Shown piece after piece: positions 18,554 to 27,456 of a stretch of 64,000 bases of DNA; position 1 is the stretch's first letter, and every line of letters starts with the position of its first letter. The translations under genes were made by a program, and so were the position numbers. The DNA is taken from positions 62,001 through 126,000 of the forward strand of contig NZ_JARGNU010000004.1 in assembly GCF_029212375.1 (NCBI RefSeq), written 5' to 3'. The notes under the pieces were generated by a model. It did not search any database, was not told the DNA's origin, and was given only the letters and a program-made list of their open reading frames with translations. The DNA is from Zhongshania sp. Its GTDB lineage: Bacteria > Pseudomonadota > Gammaproteobacteria > Pseudomonadales > Spongiibacteraceae.

Positions 18554-20008
18554 CTAGGATTCGCGGATGTGGGCGGTGTAGCCGCCCTGCGCCGCGGGGA
18601 CTAATTCCATAAATTGATTAATGCACTCGGGCAGTTCTTCGCTGCGGTGGCTAACAAACAAAATACGGGTTTGGCCGTGAGCGGCAATTTGGTCTACTGC
18701 GCCGAGTAGGCGGGATTTTTGATCGTTATCCAGGCCGATGCAGGGCTCATCTAAAATTAAGATGCGGGGCGACTTAACCATGGCCCGAGCCAGTAAGACC
18801 ATGCGCTGTTCACCAAATGAGAGGCGGTCGAAACGCTGCTCTTTAAGCGGCAGCAGTTCAAGCGCGTCTAACCATGCCACCAGCATCTGGCGCTGAGATT
18901 CGCTGTAGTTAGCGTACAAACCCACCGAATCAAACAAGCCAGACGCGACGACGTCGATCACCTTGGTGCGTTTTAAATTATTCATTTGCATGCTGGTATT
19001 GAGCAGGCCAAATTGCGATTTAACCTCCCAAATACTTTCGCCGCTGCCGCGCCGCTTGCCAAATAGGTACACTTCTTGGCCGTAGGCCTTATCGTTCTCG
19101 CCGCAGAGCAGGCCGAGCAAGGTCGATTTGCCAGCGCCGTTGGGGCCGCTAATACAGCAATGTTGGTTGGGCATTAAGGTCCAGTTGATGTCGCTGAGCA
19201 CCTGATTGCCACGGAAATTCACATTGATATTGCGCAGCTCTAATAGTGCGCTGTCGGCGGGGTGTGCTGGTGCCTCGGCAATTGGCAGTGGTTTGGCGTA
19301 GTGATGCAGGGCTTTGCTGGCTTGCTTGGCGGCGGCCGCACTGCATTCGCCTACCATTTTGCCGTGCGCCATCTGATATACGGTGTCGATGCAGTCGGGA
19401 ATGTCGTTGGCATCTTTAGTCAGCAGAATCAGCGGTGTTGGCGAGGTGAGTAACTCGTCGAGCATGGCGCGCATTTCGGCTTGCGCCTTAACATCCAAGC
19501 CTTCAAATGGATTGTCTAAAATCAGTGCGGCGGGTTTGGCTAAGAGGGCGCGGGCGAGCAGGGTTTTGCGACTTTCACCGGTGGAGATAAAGCGGATGCC
19601 CTGATCCAATATGTGGTTAATGCCTAGCCTGCTGCACAGGCTGTCAAATTCTGCGCTGGCGGGCTTACCCTGCAAAATAATGGCGCGCACGGGGGTGCCA
19701 ACGTCAAAGGCGTCGTCGCGGGTCTCGCTGTCGTCAAAGCGGCGGTCGTGCTCCATCAGTTCGCGGTGTAAATCGAAGGAGATGTGGGCGATATCGTCGG
19801 GGCCAATATTGGGCGCGTAATGGATATCGCCGGCATTAGGCCGCAACTGGTCGGTAATTAATTTGGCGAGGGTGGTTTTACCTGCGCCGTTACCGCCCAA
19901 AATGGCGAGATGCTGCCCAGCGGGCCATTGCCAGCTAAAGTTGTCGAGAATGGGGTCTAGCTGATAGGCAAAGCGAATGGCGTCAAAGCGAATAATGGGG
20001 GCGGACAT
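18554..20008 (-). CDS. modF: ModF-like tandem ABC ATPase
   Basis: Soluble protein with two fused ABC ATPase domains (484 residues). Domain 1 has the P-loop LGGNGAGKTTLAKLI, signature ISTGESRKTLLARALL and Walker B ALILDNPFEGLD. Domain 2 has SGPNGAGKSTLLGLLCGEN, LSFGEQRMVLLARAM and ILILDEPCIGLD. No membrane segment is present. The arrangement and spacing match ModF (formerly PhrA), associated with molybdate uptake in E. coli, but no modABC genes are nearby, so the physiological role is inferred. The ATG at 20006-20008 (MSAPIIRFDAI) is preferred over an upstream one. Confidence 0.83.
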   Translation of the reverse strand: MSAPIIRFDAIRFAYQLDPILDNFSWQWPAGQHLAILGGNGAGKTTLAKLITDQLRPNAGDIHYAPNIGPDDIAHISFDLHRELMEHDRRFDDSETRDDAFDVGTPVRAIILQGKPASAEFDSLCSRLGINHILDQGIRFISTGESRKTLLARALLAKPAALILDNPFEGLDVKAQAEMRAMLDELLTSPTPLILLTKDANDIPDCIDTVYQMAHGKMVGECSAAAAKQASKALHHYAKPLPIAEAPAHPADSALLELRNINVNFRGNQVLSDINWTLMPNQHCCISGPNGAGKSTLLGLLCGENDKAYGQEVYLFGKRRGSGESIWEVKSQFGLLNTSMQMNNLKRTKVIDVVASGLFDSVGLYANYSESQRQMLVAWLDALELLPLKEQRFDRLSFGEQRMVLLARAMVKSPRILILDEPCIGLDNDQKSRLLGAVDQIAAHGQTRILFVSHRSEELPECINQFMELVPAAQGGYTAHIRES

Positions 20009-20140
20009 GGGCAACCGTCTTAACAAAAAATAATCGGCCACTATAGCATATTTGCCCTGAGTTTCTCGGCGCTCTTTGGTTTTGCTGGCGGGGGGGCGCT
20101 GCGGGAAATACAGGCCCCACAGCGAATTAGCGGGCGCTCC

Positions 20141-21016
20141 TTAGCAGCGAATACACTGGCCAGGGCTGAGCTGATAAAAATCAACTATGTGTTGCCATGC
20201 CTGCTCTGCAGTATCGACAATGTTAATCATATTAACGTCGTCGGGGCTAATAACGCCCTCGTCGCGGAGAAATTCCAGATTAATCGCCTGCCGCCAAAAT
20301 TCGTGGCCAATCAGAATTACCGGTACCCGCTTAGACTTACCAGTTTGAATTAAGGTTAAGGCCTCGAATAATTCATCGAAGGTGCCAAAGCCGCCGGGGC
20401 ACACTACCACGGCTTTGGCGCGCAGCATAAAGTGCATTTTACGAATGCCAAAGTAATGAAAGCGAAAACAAAACTCAGGGCTGATATACGGATTGGGTTC
20501 TTGCTCGTGGGGCAGCACAATATTCAGACCAATCGATTTGCCGCCAGCGTCACAGGCGCCGCGATTGGCCGCTTCCATAATGCCTGGCCCGCCGCCGGTG
20601 ACCACATACAGTTGTTCGTTGGGGTCGCAGTTGGTGGAGTGCGCGGTAATGAGCTCGCCTAGCCGACGGGCTTGTTCGTAGTGATGGCTATTGCGTTGGT
20701 CGCGTTTGGCTGCTCTTACCTTGGCGGGGTCGCCGCTGCTTTGGGCAATGACCAAGGCCGCGTCGGCGTCCTCGGGCGAGGGAAAGCGGGCGCTGCCGAA
20801 AATAACAATGGTGGATTCAACGCCATGTTCTTTTAAGGTCATTTCGGGTTTTTGCAATTCTAGGTGAAAGCGCAGGCCGCGCAGTTCCTCGCGCAGCAAA
20901 AAATCTTGATCGGAATAGGCCAGCCGATAGGCGGCGGGTTGGTCTTGTTGGTTACTGGGTAATTCATCCCGAGCAGAGGGAAAGTTGGCACCGTGTAATT
21001 TTGACTTATCGGTCAT
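20141..21016 (-). CDS. LOG-family (TIGR00730-type) nucleotide-binding protein
   Basis: Rossmann-fold protein of 291 residues. The conserved motifs are VVTGGGPGIMEAANRGA and PGGFGTFDELFE, the PGGxGTxxE motif of the LOG family. Characterised members hydrolyse nucleoside monophosphates (cytokinin riboside 5-phosphate phosphoribohydrolase or PpnN-like activity), and the older name lysine decarboxylase is misleading. The N-terminal 80 residues are an extra helical region before TIVIFGSARFPSPEDAD. It is divergent from nhaA. The exact substrate is unknown. Confidence 0.85.
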   Translation of the reverse strand: MTDKSKLHGANFPSARDELPSNQQDQPAAYRLAYSDQDFLLREELRGLRFHLELQKPEMTLKEHGVESTIVIFGSARFPSPEDADAALVIAQSSGDPAKVRAAKRDQRNSHHYEQARRLGELITAHSTNCDPNEQLYVVTGGGPGIMEAANRGACDAGGKSIGLNIVLPHEQEPNPYISPEFCFRFHYFGIRKMHFMLRAKAVVVCPGGFGTFDELFEALTLIQTGKSKRVPVILIGHEFWRQAINLEFLRDEGVISPDDVNMINIVDTAEQAWQHIVDFYQLSPGQCIRC

Positions 21017-21206
21017 TTATTATTTCCTGATCGTTTGTGCTTTTGAAGTGGTCTTGTCTTAAGCATAGCGCTGAAATGCTACAAATGCACCGCACCGAAA
21101 CTGGTGAGAAAACATTGTGTTGTTGGCCCCAGTCGGTATGATCTTGAGTTAGCCTTGGCGCGTATAGCTGCGGTTGGCAATTCCTTCTAAACAATTATAG
21201 GTATGT

Positions 21207-22403
21207 ATGTCGCAATCAGATTCGTCGTATTTGCAGCATTTTTTTAAACAAGAGTCCGCCGGCGGGATTTTACTGGTTCTGGCCAGTGCCTTGGCCATTG
21301 TGTTGGCCAATAGCCCGCTGCTCAGTGTTTATAATCTTTTAATTGATACCCCTGTAGTGGTGCAAATTGGCGCGCTTAAACTCGCTAAACCATTGCTGAT
21401 GTGGGTGAACGACGGCCTAATGGCAGTGTTTTTCCTGATGGTGGGACTTGAGCTCAAGCGCGAGTTTATGGAAGGAGAGCTTGCCGAGTTAAATAAAATT
21501 ATTTTGCCCGGCCTTGGCGCCATAGGCGGAATGGTGGTGCCGGCATTTATTTATTTGGCTTTGAATCGCGGTGATGCGATTGCCACGCAGGGCTGGGCAA
21601 TACCCACCGCTACCGATATTGCGTTTGCCCTAGGGGTGTTAAGTTTATTGGGGCCGCGGGTGCCCATCGCCTTAAAGGTGTTTTTAACCTCGCTGGCGAT
21701 TTTTGACGATATTGGCGCCATTCTTATTATTGCGTTTTTTTACACCAGTAAGATTTCACTGCTCGCCCTCGTTGTGGCGGGGACGTGTGTTCTGATTTTG
21801 GCAATTATGAATCGCCGCAACGTATCCGAAAAAAGCCCTTATCTGCTGATCGGCCTTGTTATGTGGGTGGCGCTAGTGAAATCTGGGGTACACGCCACCT
21901 TGGCGGGGGTGGTGCTGGCCATGTTTATTCCCATGCGGTCGCCAGTTCAGGGCAACGAATCCCCAGCAAAATCTTTAGAACACGATCTTCACGCCGCGGT
22001 TGCTTTTGTTATTCTGCCGGTGTTTGCATTTTGCAACTCGGGTATTAGTTTTAGCGGTGTTGGCGTAGATCATTTACTGCACGGCGTACCGCTGGGTATC
22101 GCGCTTGGTCTGTTTGTTGGTAAGCAGATTGGTGTATTTGGTTTCTGCTGGTTGGGCGTAAAGTTAAAGCTCACAACCTTGCCAGATGAGATCTCGTGGC
22201 TGTCGCTGTATGGCACGGCCTTGCTCTGCGGTATTGGTTTTACCATGAGCCTGTTCGTGGGCTCGCTGGCCTTTGAGGAGTCTGGTGTTAATCAGCTATT
22301 CGATGAGCGTTTGGGCATTATTATTGGTTCCTTATTGTCGGGTTTATTGGGTTTTGTGGTGTTGAATAAGAGCTTAAAGAAAACCCCGAAGCGTCCACTT
22401 TAA
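21207..22403 (+). CDS. nhaA: Na+/H+ antiporter NhaA
   Basis: Inner-membrane exporter of Na+ in exchange for H+, active at alkaline pH. The 398-residue length is normal and about 12 helices are visible. Key segments are NDGLMAVFFLMVGLELKREF, the ion-translocation region PTATDIAFALGVLSLLG, and the double aspartate in LAIFDDIGAILIIAFFY. The N-terminal QHFFKQESAGGILLVLASAL is typical. It starts a group of ion-transport genes, in keeping with a saline habitat. The 190-base upstream region separates it from a divergent gene; no NhaR gene is adjacent. Confidence 0.97.
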   Translation: MSQSDSSYLQHFFKQESAGGILLVLASALAIVLANSPLLSVYNLLIDTPVVVQIGALKLAKPLLMWVNDGLMAVFFLMVGLELKREFMEGELAELNKIILPGLGAIGGMVVPAFIYLALNRGDAIATQGWAIPTATDIAFALGVLSLLGPRVPIALKVFLTSLAIFDDIGAILIIAFFYTSKISLLALVVAGTCVLILAIMNRRNVSEKSPYLLIGLVMWVALVKSGVHATLAGVVLAMFIPMRSPVQGNESPAKSLEHDLHAAVAFVILPVFAFCNSGISFSGVGVDHLLHGVPLGIALGLFVGKQIGVFGFCWLGVKLKLTTLPDEISWLSLYGTALLCGIGFTMSLFVGSLAFEESGVNQLFDERLGIIIGSLLSGLLGFVVLNKSLKKTPKRPL

Positions 22404-22448
22404 CCAAAGGCGGTGAACTAGCCGCAACATTACGCTCACGGGGCGCCC

Positions 22449-23336
22449 ATGAAAAAGTCTGCGCAAACGGCGTTGCTGGCAGTGTTTATGATGCTAGCGG
22501 TTGCGGCGCTAATCGCGCTGCTGGCTGGGCAGGGCCTGCCTCGCTACGCCGGTCTGTCGCTAGTGCTGTGGTCATTGTTAATTGCCGTTGCCGTGCAGTG
22601 GCTGGTGTTTGTTCACGCATACTATTATCAGACTGAGCAATTTTATGATTTAACCGGCGCTGCTACCAATATTGGGATTGTGGTTTTTGGCTTTAGTCTT
22701 AGCGCGGCAACGCCACGCGATTATTTGCTGCTTGCCTGTATTGTTATTTGGGCTCTGCGCTTGGGGGCGTTTCTGTTTTGGCGGGTGCGGGTGGACGGTG
22801 GCGATACACGCTTCGCCAGTATCAAACCGGATTTTTATCGCTTTTTACTGACGTGGACTTTGCAGGGCATGTGGATTTTTTTAATCTTGCTTTGCACCTT
22901 GTTGGCGATGGCTACCGAAAATCCAAAGCCGCTGGGTCTTATGACCTTGTTTGGCTTTGCCTGCTGGTTGTTGGGTATGGTAGTAGAGTCTATTGCTGAT
23001 GTGCAAAAGCGGCTGTTTCGGGCCGAACCCAGCAATGCTGGACAATTTATTCACCATGGACTGTGGGCTTGGTCTCGGCATCCCAATTATTTTGGCGAAA
23101 TACTGCTGTGGTTGGGCATTGCCATTATTGCTTTACCAGTACTGAGCGGCTGGATGTATTTGGGCTTGCTGTCACCGCTATTTGTTATATTGCTGCTAAG
23201 CAAGGTCAGCGGTATTCCGTTGTTAGAAGCCAGTGCCGATCAGCGCTGGGGTAATAATGTGCGCTACCAACATTACAAAGCCCAAACCCCGGTACTCATT
23301 CCCCGCAGGCCGAAACTGAGAGAGAAAACCGATTGA
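22449..23336 (+). CDS. DUF1295 / steroid-5-alpha-reductase-like membrane protein
   Basis: Polytopic membrane protein of 295 residues with about seven helices. The C-terminal signature HGLWAWSRHPNYFGEILLWL is shared by DUF1295 proteins and the wider steroid 5-alpha-reductase/isoprenylcysteine methyltransferase group. Members probably use NADPH or SAM at that motif, but the substrate here is unknown. It lies between two antiporter genes, 45 bases after nhaA and 27 bases before the Kef-type gene, so co-transcription is likely without implying a shared function. Confidence 0.85.
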   Translation: MKKSAQTALLAVFMMLAVAALIALLAGQGLPRYAGLSLVLWSLLIAVAVQWLVFVHAYYYQTEQFYDLTGAATNIGIVVFGFSLSAATPRDYLLLACIVIWALRLGAFLFWRVRVDGGDTRFASIKPDFYRFLLTWTLQGMWIFLILLCTLLAMATENPKPLGLMTLFGFACWLLGMVVESIADVQKRLFRAEPSNAGQFIHHGLWAWSRHPNYFGEILLWLGIAIIALPVLSGWMYLGLLSPLFVILLLSKVSGIPLLEASADQRWGNNVRYQHYKAQTPVLIPRRPKLREKTD

Positions 23337-23363
23337 AATCTATTTTACGGCGAGTAGTTTGCC

Positions 23364-24923
23364 ATGATTGAACCACTGTTAATTGGCCTCGCGTTTATTG
23401 CCGGTTTGCTATTTAAGCGCCTTGGTATGCCACCCTTGTTGGGCTATTTGGTGGCGGGATTTTTCGCTGGTGGCTTGCAATTAGGCAATGCCGAAGTGAT
23501 TCACTCGCTGGCCGAGTTGGGCATTATTCTGCTGCTATTTACTATTGGGCTAAAGCTGAATGTGCGGGAATTATTGGCGCCACAAATTTGGGCCACGGCC
23601 ACCTTGCACAGCGCGGTGGTAATACCATTGACGGTATTGGTGTTACTAAGTTTACACTGGCTAATCCCCGGCGTAGAGCAAGTTGAAACGCCGGTGGCGT
23701 GGATGCTGGCCTTTGCGCTGTCATTTTCGAGTACGGTGTTTGCGGTTAAAATATTTGACGAGCGCGGCGAAGGCGCTGCCCTGCATGCCAAACTCGCAAT
23801 TGGTATTTTAATTGTTCAAGATATTTTTGCGGTAAGTTATTTGGTGTTCTCAGCGGAACAGGCTCCCTCGCCATGGGCGTTTGCCCTATTGGCCTTGCCA
23901 CTGCTGCGGCCAGTATTAGTCGCGCTGCTAAAGCATGCTGGGCACGGCGAATTATTAGTGCTGTTTGGAATTGGTACTGCGCTAGGGGCTGCTGCTTTAT
24001 TTGAGGCTGTGCACCTAGAGGGCGGTTTGGGCGCTTTATTGTTTGGGGTGTTGCTGTCTAAATCTAGCAAAACCGTGGAGCTGTATAAAAGCCTGATTAA
24101 TTTTAAAGATATTTTTCTCACCGCGTTTTTCTTAAGTATCGGCTATGAGGGCATGCCCAGCGGCGCCATGCTGGTTGTGGCCTTGGCCTTGGCCGGTCTG
24201 ATCTTTCTGCGGCCACTCATTTATTTTTTACTGCTGCTTTTATTTCGGTTGCGGGCGCGAACCTCGCTCTTAGTTGGCCTGTCACTGTTTAATTACAGTG
24301 AATTTGGGTTGATTGTTGCTGCGATGGCGGTTAAGGCGGGCACCTTACCCGCAGAGTGGCTGACAACCTTGGCGGTGGCCATGGCGCTGTCGCTGTTTAT
24401 TGCGGTGCCCTTTAATACTCATGTTCACAGCCTGTATGCCCGTATTGCCGAGCGTTTGCAAAAACTAGAACGCGGCCAATTACTGGTGCAGGAACGGCCA
24501 GTAAATATGGGCGAGGCGGAAATAATAATCTTTGGCATGGGTCGGATTGGCGGCGGCGCTTACGATTATCTCAGCCAGCATTATCCGGAAAAAATTGTTG
24601 GGGTTGAGGAAAGTTCGGATAAGGCCGTACAACTAAAATTAGCGGGTATTAACTGTGTGGCGGGAGATGCCAGCGACCGTGACTTTTTAGAGCGGGCGAA
24701 TCTGCAGCGGCGCAGAATGATATTAGTGAGCCTTAGCAAACACGAAGAAAATATCGAGGTCGTTAAATTACTCAATCAGCTTAATTACCAAGGCAAGATC
24801 GCCGTGGTGTCGCGATTCCAAGACGAACACGACGAATTGCTGCGCATGGGCTGTGTCACCTTTAACCTGTACGCCGAGGCCGGCCACGGTTTTGCCGAGC
24901 GGGTTTTGGAGGAACTGGGCTAG
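23364..24923 (+). CDS. Kef-type cation:proton antiporter with TrkA-N domain
   Basis: CPA2-family transporter of 519 residues. Residues 1-380 form about 12 helices with the family segments PPLLGYLVAGFFAGGLQLG and AFALSFSSTVFAVKIF. Residues about 395-515 form a cytosolic TrkA-N/RCK domain with the nucleotide-binding GMGRIGGGAYDYL and an acidic beta-strand end (VGVEESSDKAVQ). This is the layout of KefB/KefC and YbaL, which export K+ in exchange for H+. Gating by glutathione adducts cannot be claimed from sequence. It closes the nhaA-DUF1295 cluster. Confidence 0.88.
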   Translation: MIEPLLIGLAFIAGLLFKRLGMPPLLGYLVAGFFAGGLQLGNAEVIHSLAELGIILLLFTIGLKLNVRELLAPQIWATATLHSAVVIPLTVLVLLSLHWLIPGVEQVETPVAWMLAFALSFSSTVFAVKIFDERGEGAALHAKLAIGILIVQDIFAVSYLVFSAEQAPSPWAFALLALPLLRPVLVALLKHAGHGELLVLFGIGTALGAAALFEAVHLEGGLGALLFGVLLSKSSKTVELYKSLINFKDIFLTAFFLSIGYEGMPSGAMLVVALALAGLIFLRPLIYFLLLLLFRLRARTSLLVGLSLFNYSEFGLIVAAMAVKAGTLPAEWLTTLAVAMALSLFIAVPFNTHVHSLYARIAERLQKLERGQLLVQERPVNMGEAEIIIFGMGRIGGGAYDYLSQHYPEKIVGVEESSDKAVQLKLAGINCVAGDASDRDFLERANLQRRRMILVSLSKHEENIEVVKLLNQLNYQGKIAVVSRFQDEHDELLRMGCVTFNLYAEAGHGFAERVLEELG

Positions 24924-25025
24924 GGGTATTGCCGCCCCTTAGGGGGCAATTGTTGATCTACGTCACCTTTCTTAAAATATTTCATCTTAACTAAAACCAT
25001 TCTGCAAAACCGCTCGTAAGGCTGG

Positions 25026-25056
25026 TTGAATGCGCGGCTTTGCCGCGGTTATTCAA
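25026..25056. repeat. Hairpin upstream of the collagen-like lipoprotein gene
   Basis: TTGAAT, CGCGGC, a TTT loop, GCCGCG and ATTCAA form an interrupted palindrome 77 bases before the ATG at 25133. There is no T-run on the plus strand, so it does not look like a terminator. It may fold in the 5' leader or bind a regulator. Confidence 0.55.
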
Positions 25057-25132
25057 TGTCATTAATCGGCGTTGCCGGTTAATTCTACAGTGCACAGGAT
25101 TTGTGGCTGCCTCCCTGAAAGGTATTTAGCGT

Positions 25133-27211
25133 ATGAATATTTCAAACAATAATTTACATCAGAATTTTTATTCTATGCCACGACGTCGCACTGCGCTTGC
25201 CGCGGCAGTGCTCTTTGCGGTGATGGGCCTCGCTGGCTGTGGTGGTGACGATGGCCGTGACGGGAGCGCTGGTGCAATGGGCGTTGCTGGTGCGGACGGC
25301 AGCAATGGCGCGAATGGTAGCAACGGTGCAAATGGCAGCGCAGGTATGGATGGTGCGCCAGCCTTTCCGGCAGCCACTATTTTGATTGCGAGTAATGGCG
25401 GCGGCGATACCAATGTCCGTGTGCGCAATGAGTCGCTGGGCTTGTTGAATACTTACAGCAGTGGCGGCAACGAAGGTTTGTTGGTGGATAGAGCCGGTCA
25501 TTTGGTGCAGGCCCAAGACGCTGTGGCGCCGGCGAGTATTATTACCGCGTGTAACGCCATTGCTCGTAAAACCGGCGAGGCGAGTCGCGCGCTGACTGGC
25601 GCGAACACTGGCTTGGCCATGCCAAAAGGCGTTGCGAAAATAGCGAGTGCAGGCCTCATAGTGGTTGCCAATGTCGGCGCCAATAATTTGTTGGTGTTCG
25701 GCGCTGCGGCGGCGGGCGATCAAGCGCCGTTAGCCACGGTTAGCCTCGGCGCTAATGCATGGGATATAGCTTACGACGACGTGGCCGACCGTTTGTTTGT
25801 GGCGCAAACCAATGGGTCGGTCGCGGTTTTTGACCGTTTTTCTATTGACCTAGGAGCGATGGCGCCGCGTATATTCACTTCGGCGACCGCTGGCGCAACA
25901 AGTAATTTTCACGGTATTGATTACGACCAAGCGGGAGACCGCTTAGTGGTCAGCGATGTCGGTTCTGCCGCAGATACCAGCGACGGGCGTGTGTATGTGT
26001 TTGACCATGCCAGTACTGCCACCGGCAGTGTAACGCCGAGCGTTAGTATTTTTGGTCCGGCCACACTGCTTGGTAATCCTGTCGATTTGCAGTTAGACGG
26101 CAGCGATGTGCGCATTGCTGAAAAGTCGAATGATGCGATTTTGGTTTACCGCAATATCTTTGAAAGCGCGGGGGGCGATATTGCCGCAGACGTGGTTTTT
26201 GCTACCACCAAACCAGAGTCGATTGCGGTGCTGGCAGCGACAGAGCCAATGGTGGGCGTTACCGATATCACTGATCCAAACACGGCTTACACACTGCTGA
26301 CTACTAGCAACCCAGCAGGGGGCCCCGCTGGCTTACTCTACCAAACCTCGCGTAATTTGGGTGCGCCTGCGCAAACCTTTAATGTATCTGGCGCGGCAGC
26401 GGGTTTAACCGGCATAGAAAATGTGGTGCTCGATCGCAACGGCGATGCCTACATTAGCTTCGATGCGGGTGCAGCGCCGAGTATTGCGGTAATCAGTGCG
26501 CTTGATGGCCGTAGTTTAGGGGCCTTTAATGCCTCTCGCGATCGTATTATTTCTGGTGCAGCAACGACCTTGGTAACCCCGAAAGGGGTCGAAATAGCCG
26601 ATGATTTGGGCTTGATTCTGGTGGCGGATACCGGCGCGAGCGCAATTTTGGTGTTTAGCAGTTGCGCCGCGGGTAATACAGCGCCTTTGGCGACACTGCC
26701 AGGTACCGGCACGCCTTGGGATAGCGATTACGATCCGCGCAACGATACTTTATACGTTGCGCAAACCAATGGCAGTGTCGATGCCTACGATAACTTCTCG
26801 ATTGATCTTGGCGCCAATGGGGTGTCGCGAACAATTACCCTCAGCCCTGCGGCCACAAATTTACACAGTGTTCGCTACGACCAGCGCTCAGATACCTTGA
26901 TTCTGGCCGACGTAGGATCTGGCGCAGATGCGACTGATGGCGTATTGCTCGCCGTGGAATTTGCATCGAGTGCCAATGGCGCTACGCCGGTGAGCAAAAG
27001 CGTGTCAGGGACGCTAACGGGCTTGGGAAACCCTGTTGATATTGCCTTTGACGGAGTTGATTTGTATGTGGCCGAAAAAGCCAATGGCGGCGGTGCAATT
27101 CAGGTGTGGCGCAACTTCTTAACCAATACTGCCTTGAGCGGCAGTGTGGCGCCCAGTAGTTCGGTAGCGGCGGTTAACCCCGAGTCTATTGTATTGATGC
27201 CTAAGCGCTAA
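25133..27211 (+). CDS. Large lipoprotein with collagen-like tract and duplicated propeller-like halves
   Basis: Not a family I can name. The 692-residue protein starts with a basic region and a lipobox (LAGC, Cys36). Residues about 41-76 are twelve consecutive Gly-x-y triplets (GRD GSA GAM GVA GAD GSN and onward), like bacterial collagen-like proteins. Two halves follow, about 80-370 and 380-692, that repeat each other: PKGVAKIASAGLIVVANVG against PKGVEIADDLGLILVADTG; FVAQTNGSVAVFDRFSIDLG against YVAQTNGSVDAYDNFSIDLG; LLGNPVDLQLDG against GLGNPVDIAFDG. The short beta-strand units suggest a beta-propeller (NHL/SMP-30-like). It is probably an exposed outer-membrane lipoprotein. A terminator follows. 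Confidence 0.8.
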   Translation: MNISNNNLHQNFYSMPRRRTALAAAVLFAVMGLAGCGGDDGRDGSAGAMGVAGADGSNGANGSNGANGSAGMDGAPAFPAATILIASNGGGDTNVRVRNESLGLLNTYSSGGNEGLLVDRAGHLVQAQDAVAPASIITACNAIARKTGEASRALTGANTGLAMPKGVAKIASAGLIVVANVGANNLLVFGAAAAGDQAPLATVSLGANAWDIAYDDVADRLFVAQTNGSVAVFDRFSIDLGAMAPRIFTSATAGATSNFHGIDYDQAGDRLVVSDVGSAADTSDGRVYVFDHASTATGSVTPSVSIFGPATLLGNPVDLQLDGSDVRIAEKSNDAILVYRNIFESAGGDIAADVVFATTKPESIAVLAATEPMVGVTDITDPNTAYTLLTTSNPAGGPAGLLYQTSRNLGAPAQTFNVSGAAAGLTGIENVVLDRNGDAYISFDAGAAPSIAVISALDGRSLGAFNASRDRIISGAATTLVTPKGVEIADDLGLILVADTGASAILVFSSCAAGNTAPLATLPGTGTPWDSDYDPRNDTLYVAQTNGSVDAYDNFSIDLGANGVSRTITLSPAATNLHSVRYDQRSDTLILADVGSGADATDGVLLAVEFASSANGATPVSKSVSGTLTGLGNPVDIAFDGVDLYVAEKANGGGAIQVWRNFLTNTALSGSVAPSSSVAAVNPESIVLMPKR

Positions 27212-27245
27212 CGTTTAAAGTCTGTTGCCGGCACAAATTCTATCT

Positions 27246-27281
27246 AAGCCCACCGTGTTGCCACTGTGGGCTTTTTTGTTT
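27246..27281 (+). terminator. Rho-independent terminator after the lipoprotein gene
   Basis: AAGCCCAC at 27246-27253 pairs with GTGGGCTT at 27266-27273, with a 12-base loop, followed by TTTT, G and TTTT. It lies 35 bases after the stop codon. Confidence 0.88.
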
Positions 27282-27456
27282 TAGCCGCCATGCACTTAAA
27301 ACGCTGAATTTGCACTACTCTGCAATAAATAGTTTAGCCTGTACTTTGCTAGCCCTTTCGGCATGGTTGGCAAATGCCCATAATGGTTTTGCAGGGAACC
27401 ATTTTGCGGGGTGACGGATCTATCTGTCCGGCAAATTAATGGCTAGCGGGAGCGGT

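Noticed and set aside
24928-24950. GC-rich hairpin after the Kef-type gene as a terminator
   Set aside because: The stem is short with a bulge and is followed by TGTTGATC rather than a T-run.
25154-25723. Minus-strand open frame of 189 codons opposite the collagen-like lipoprotein
   Set aside because: The Gly-rich triplet tract on the plus strand produces a low-complexity Ala/Thr/Ile frame on the other strand. No signal or start site supports it.
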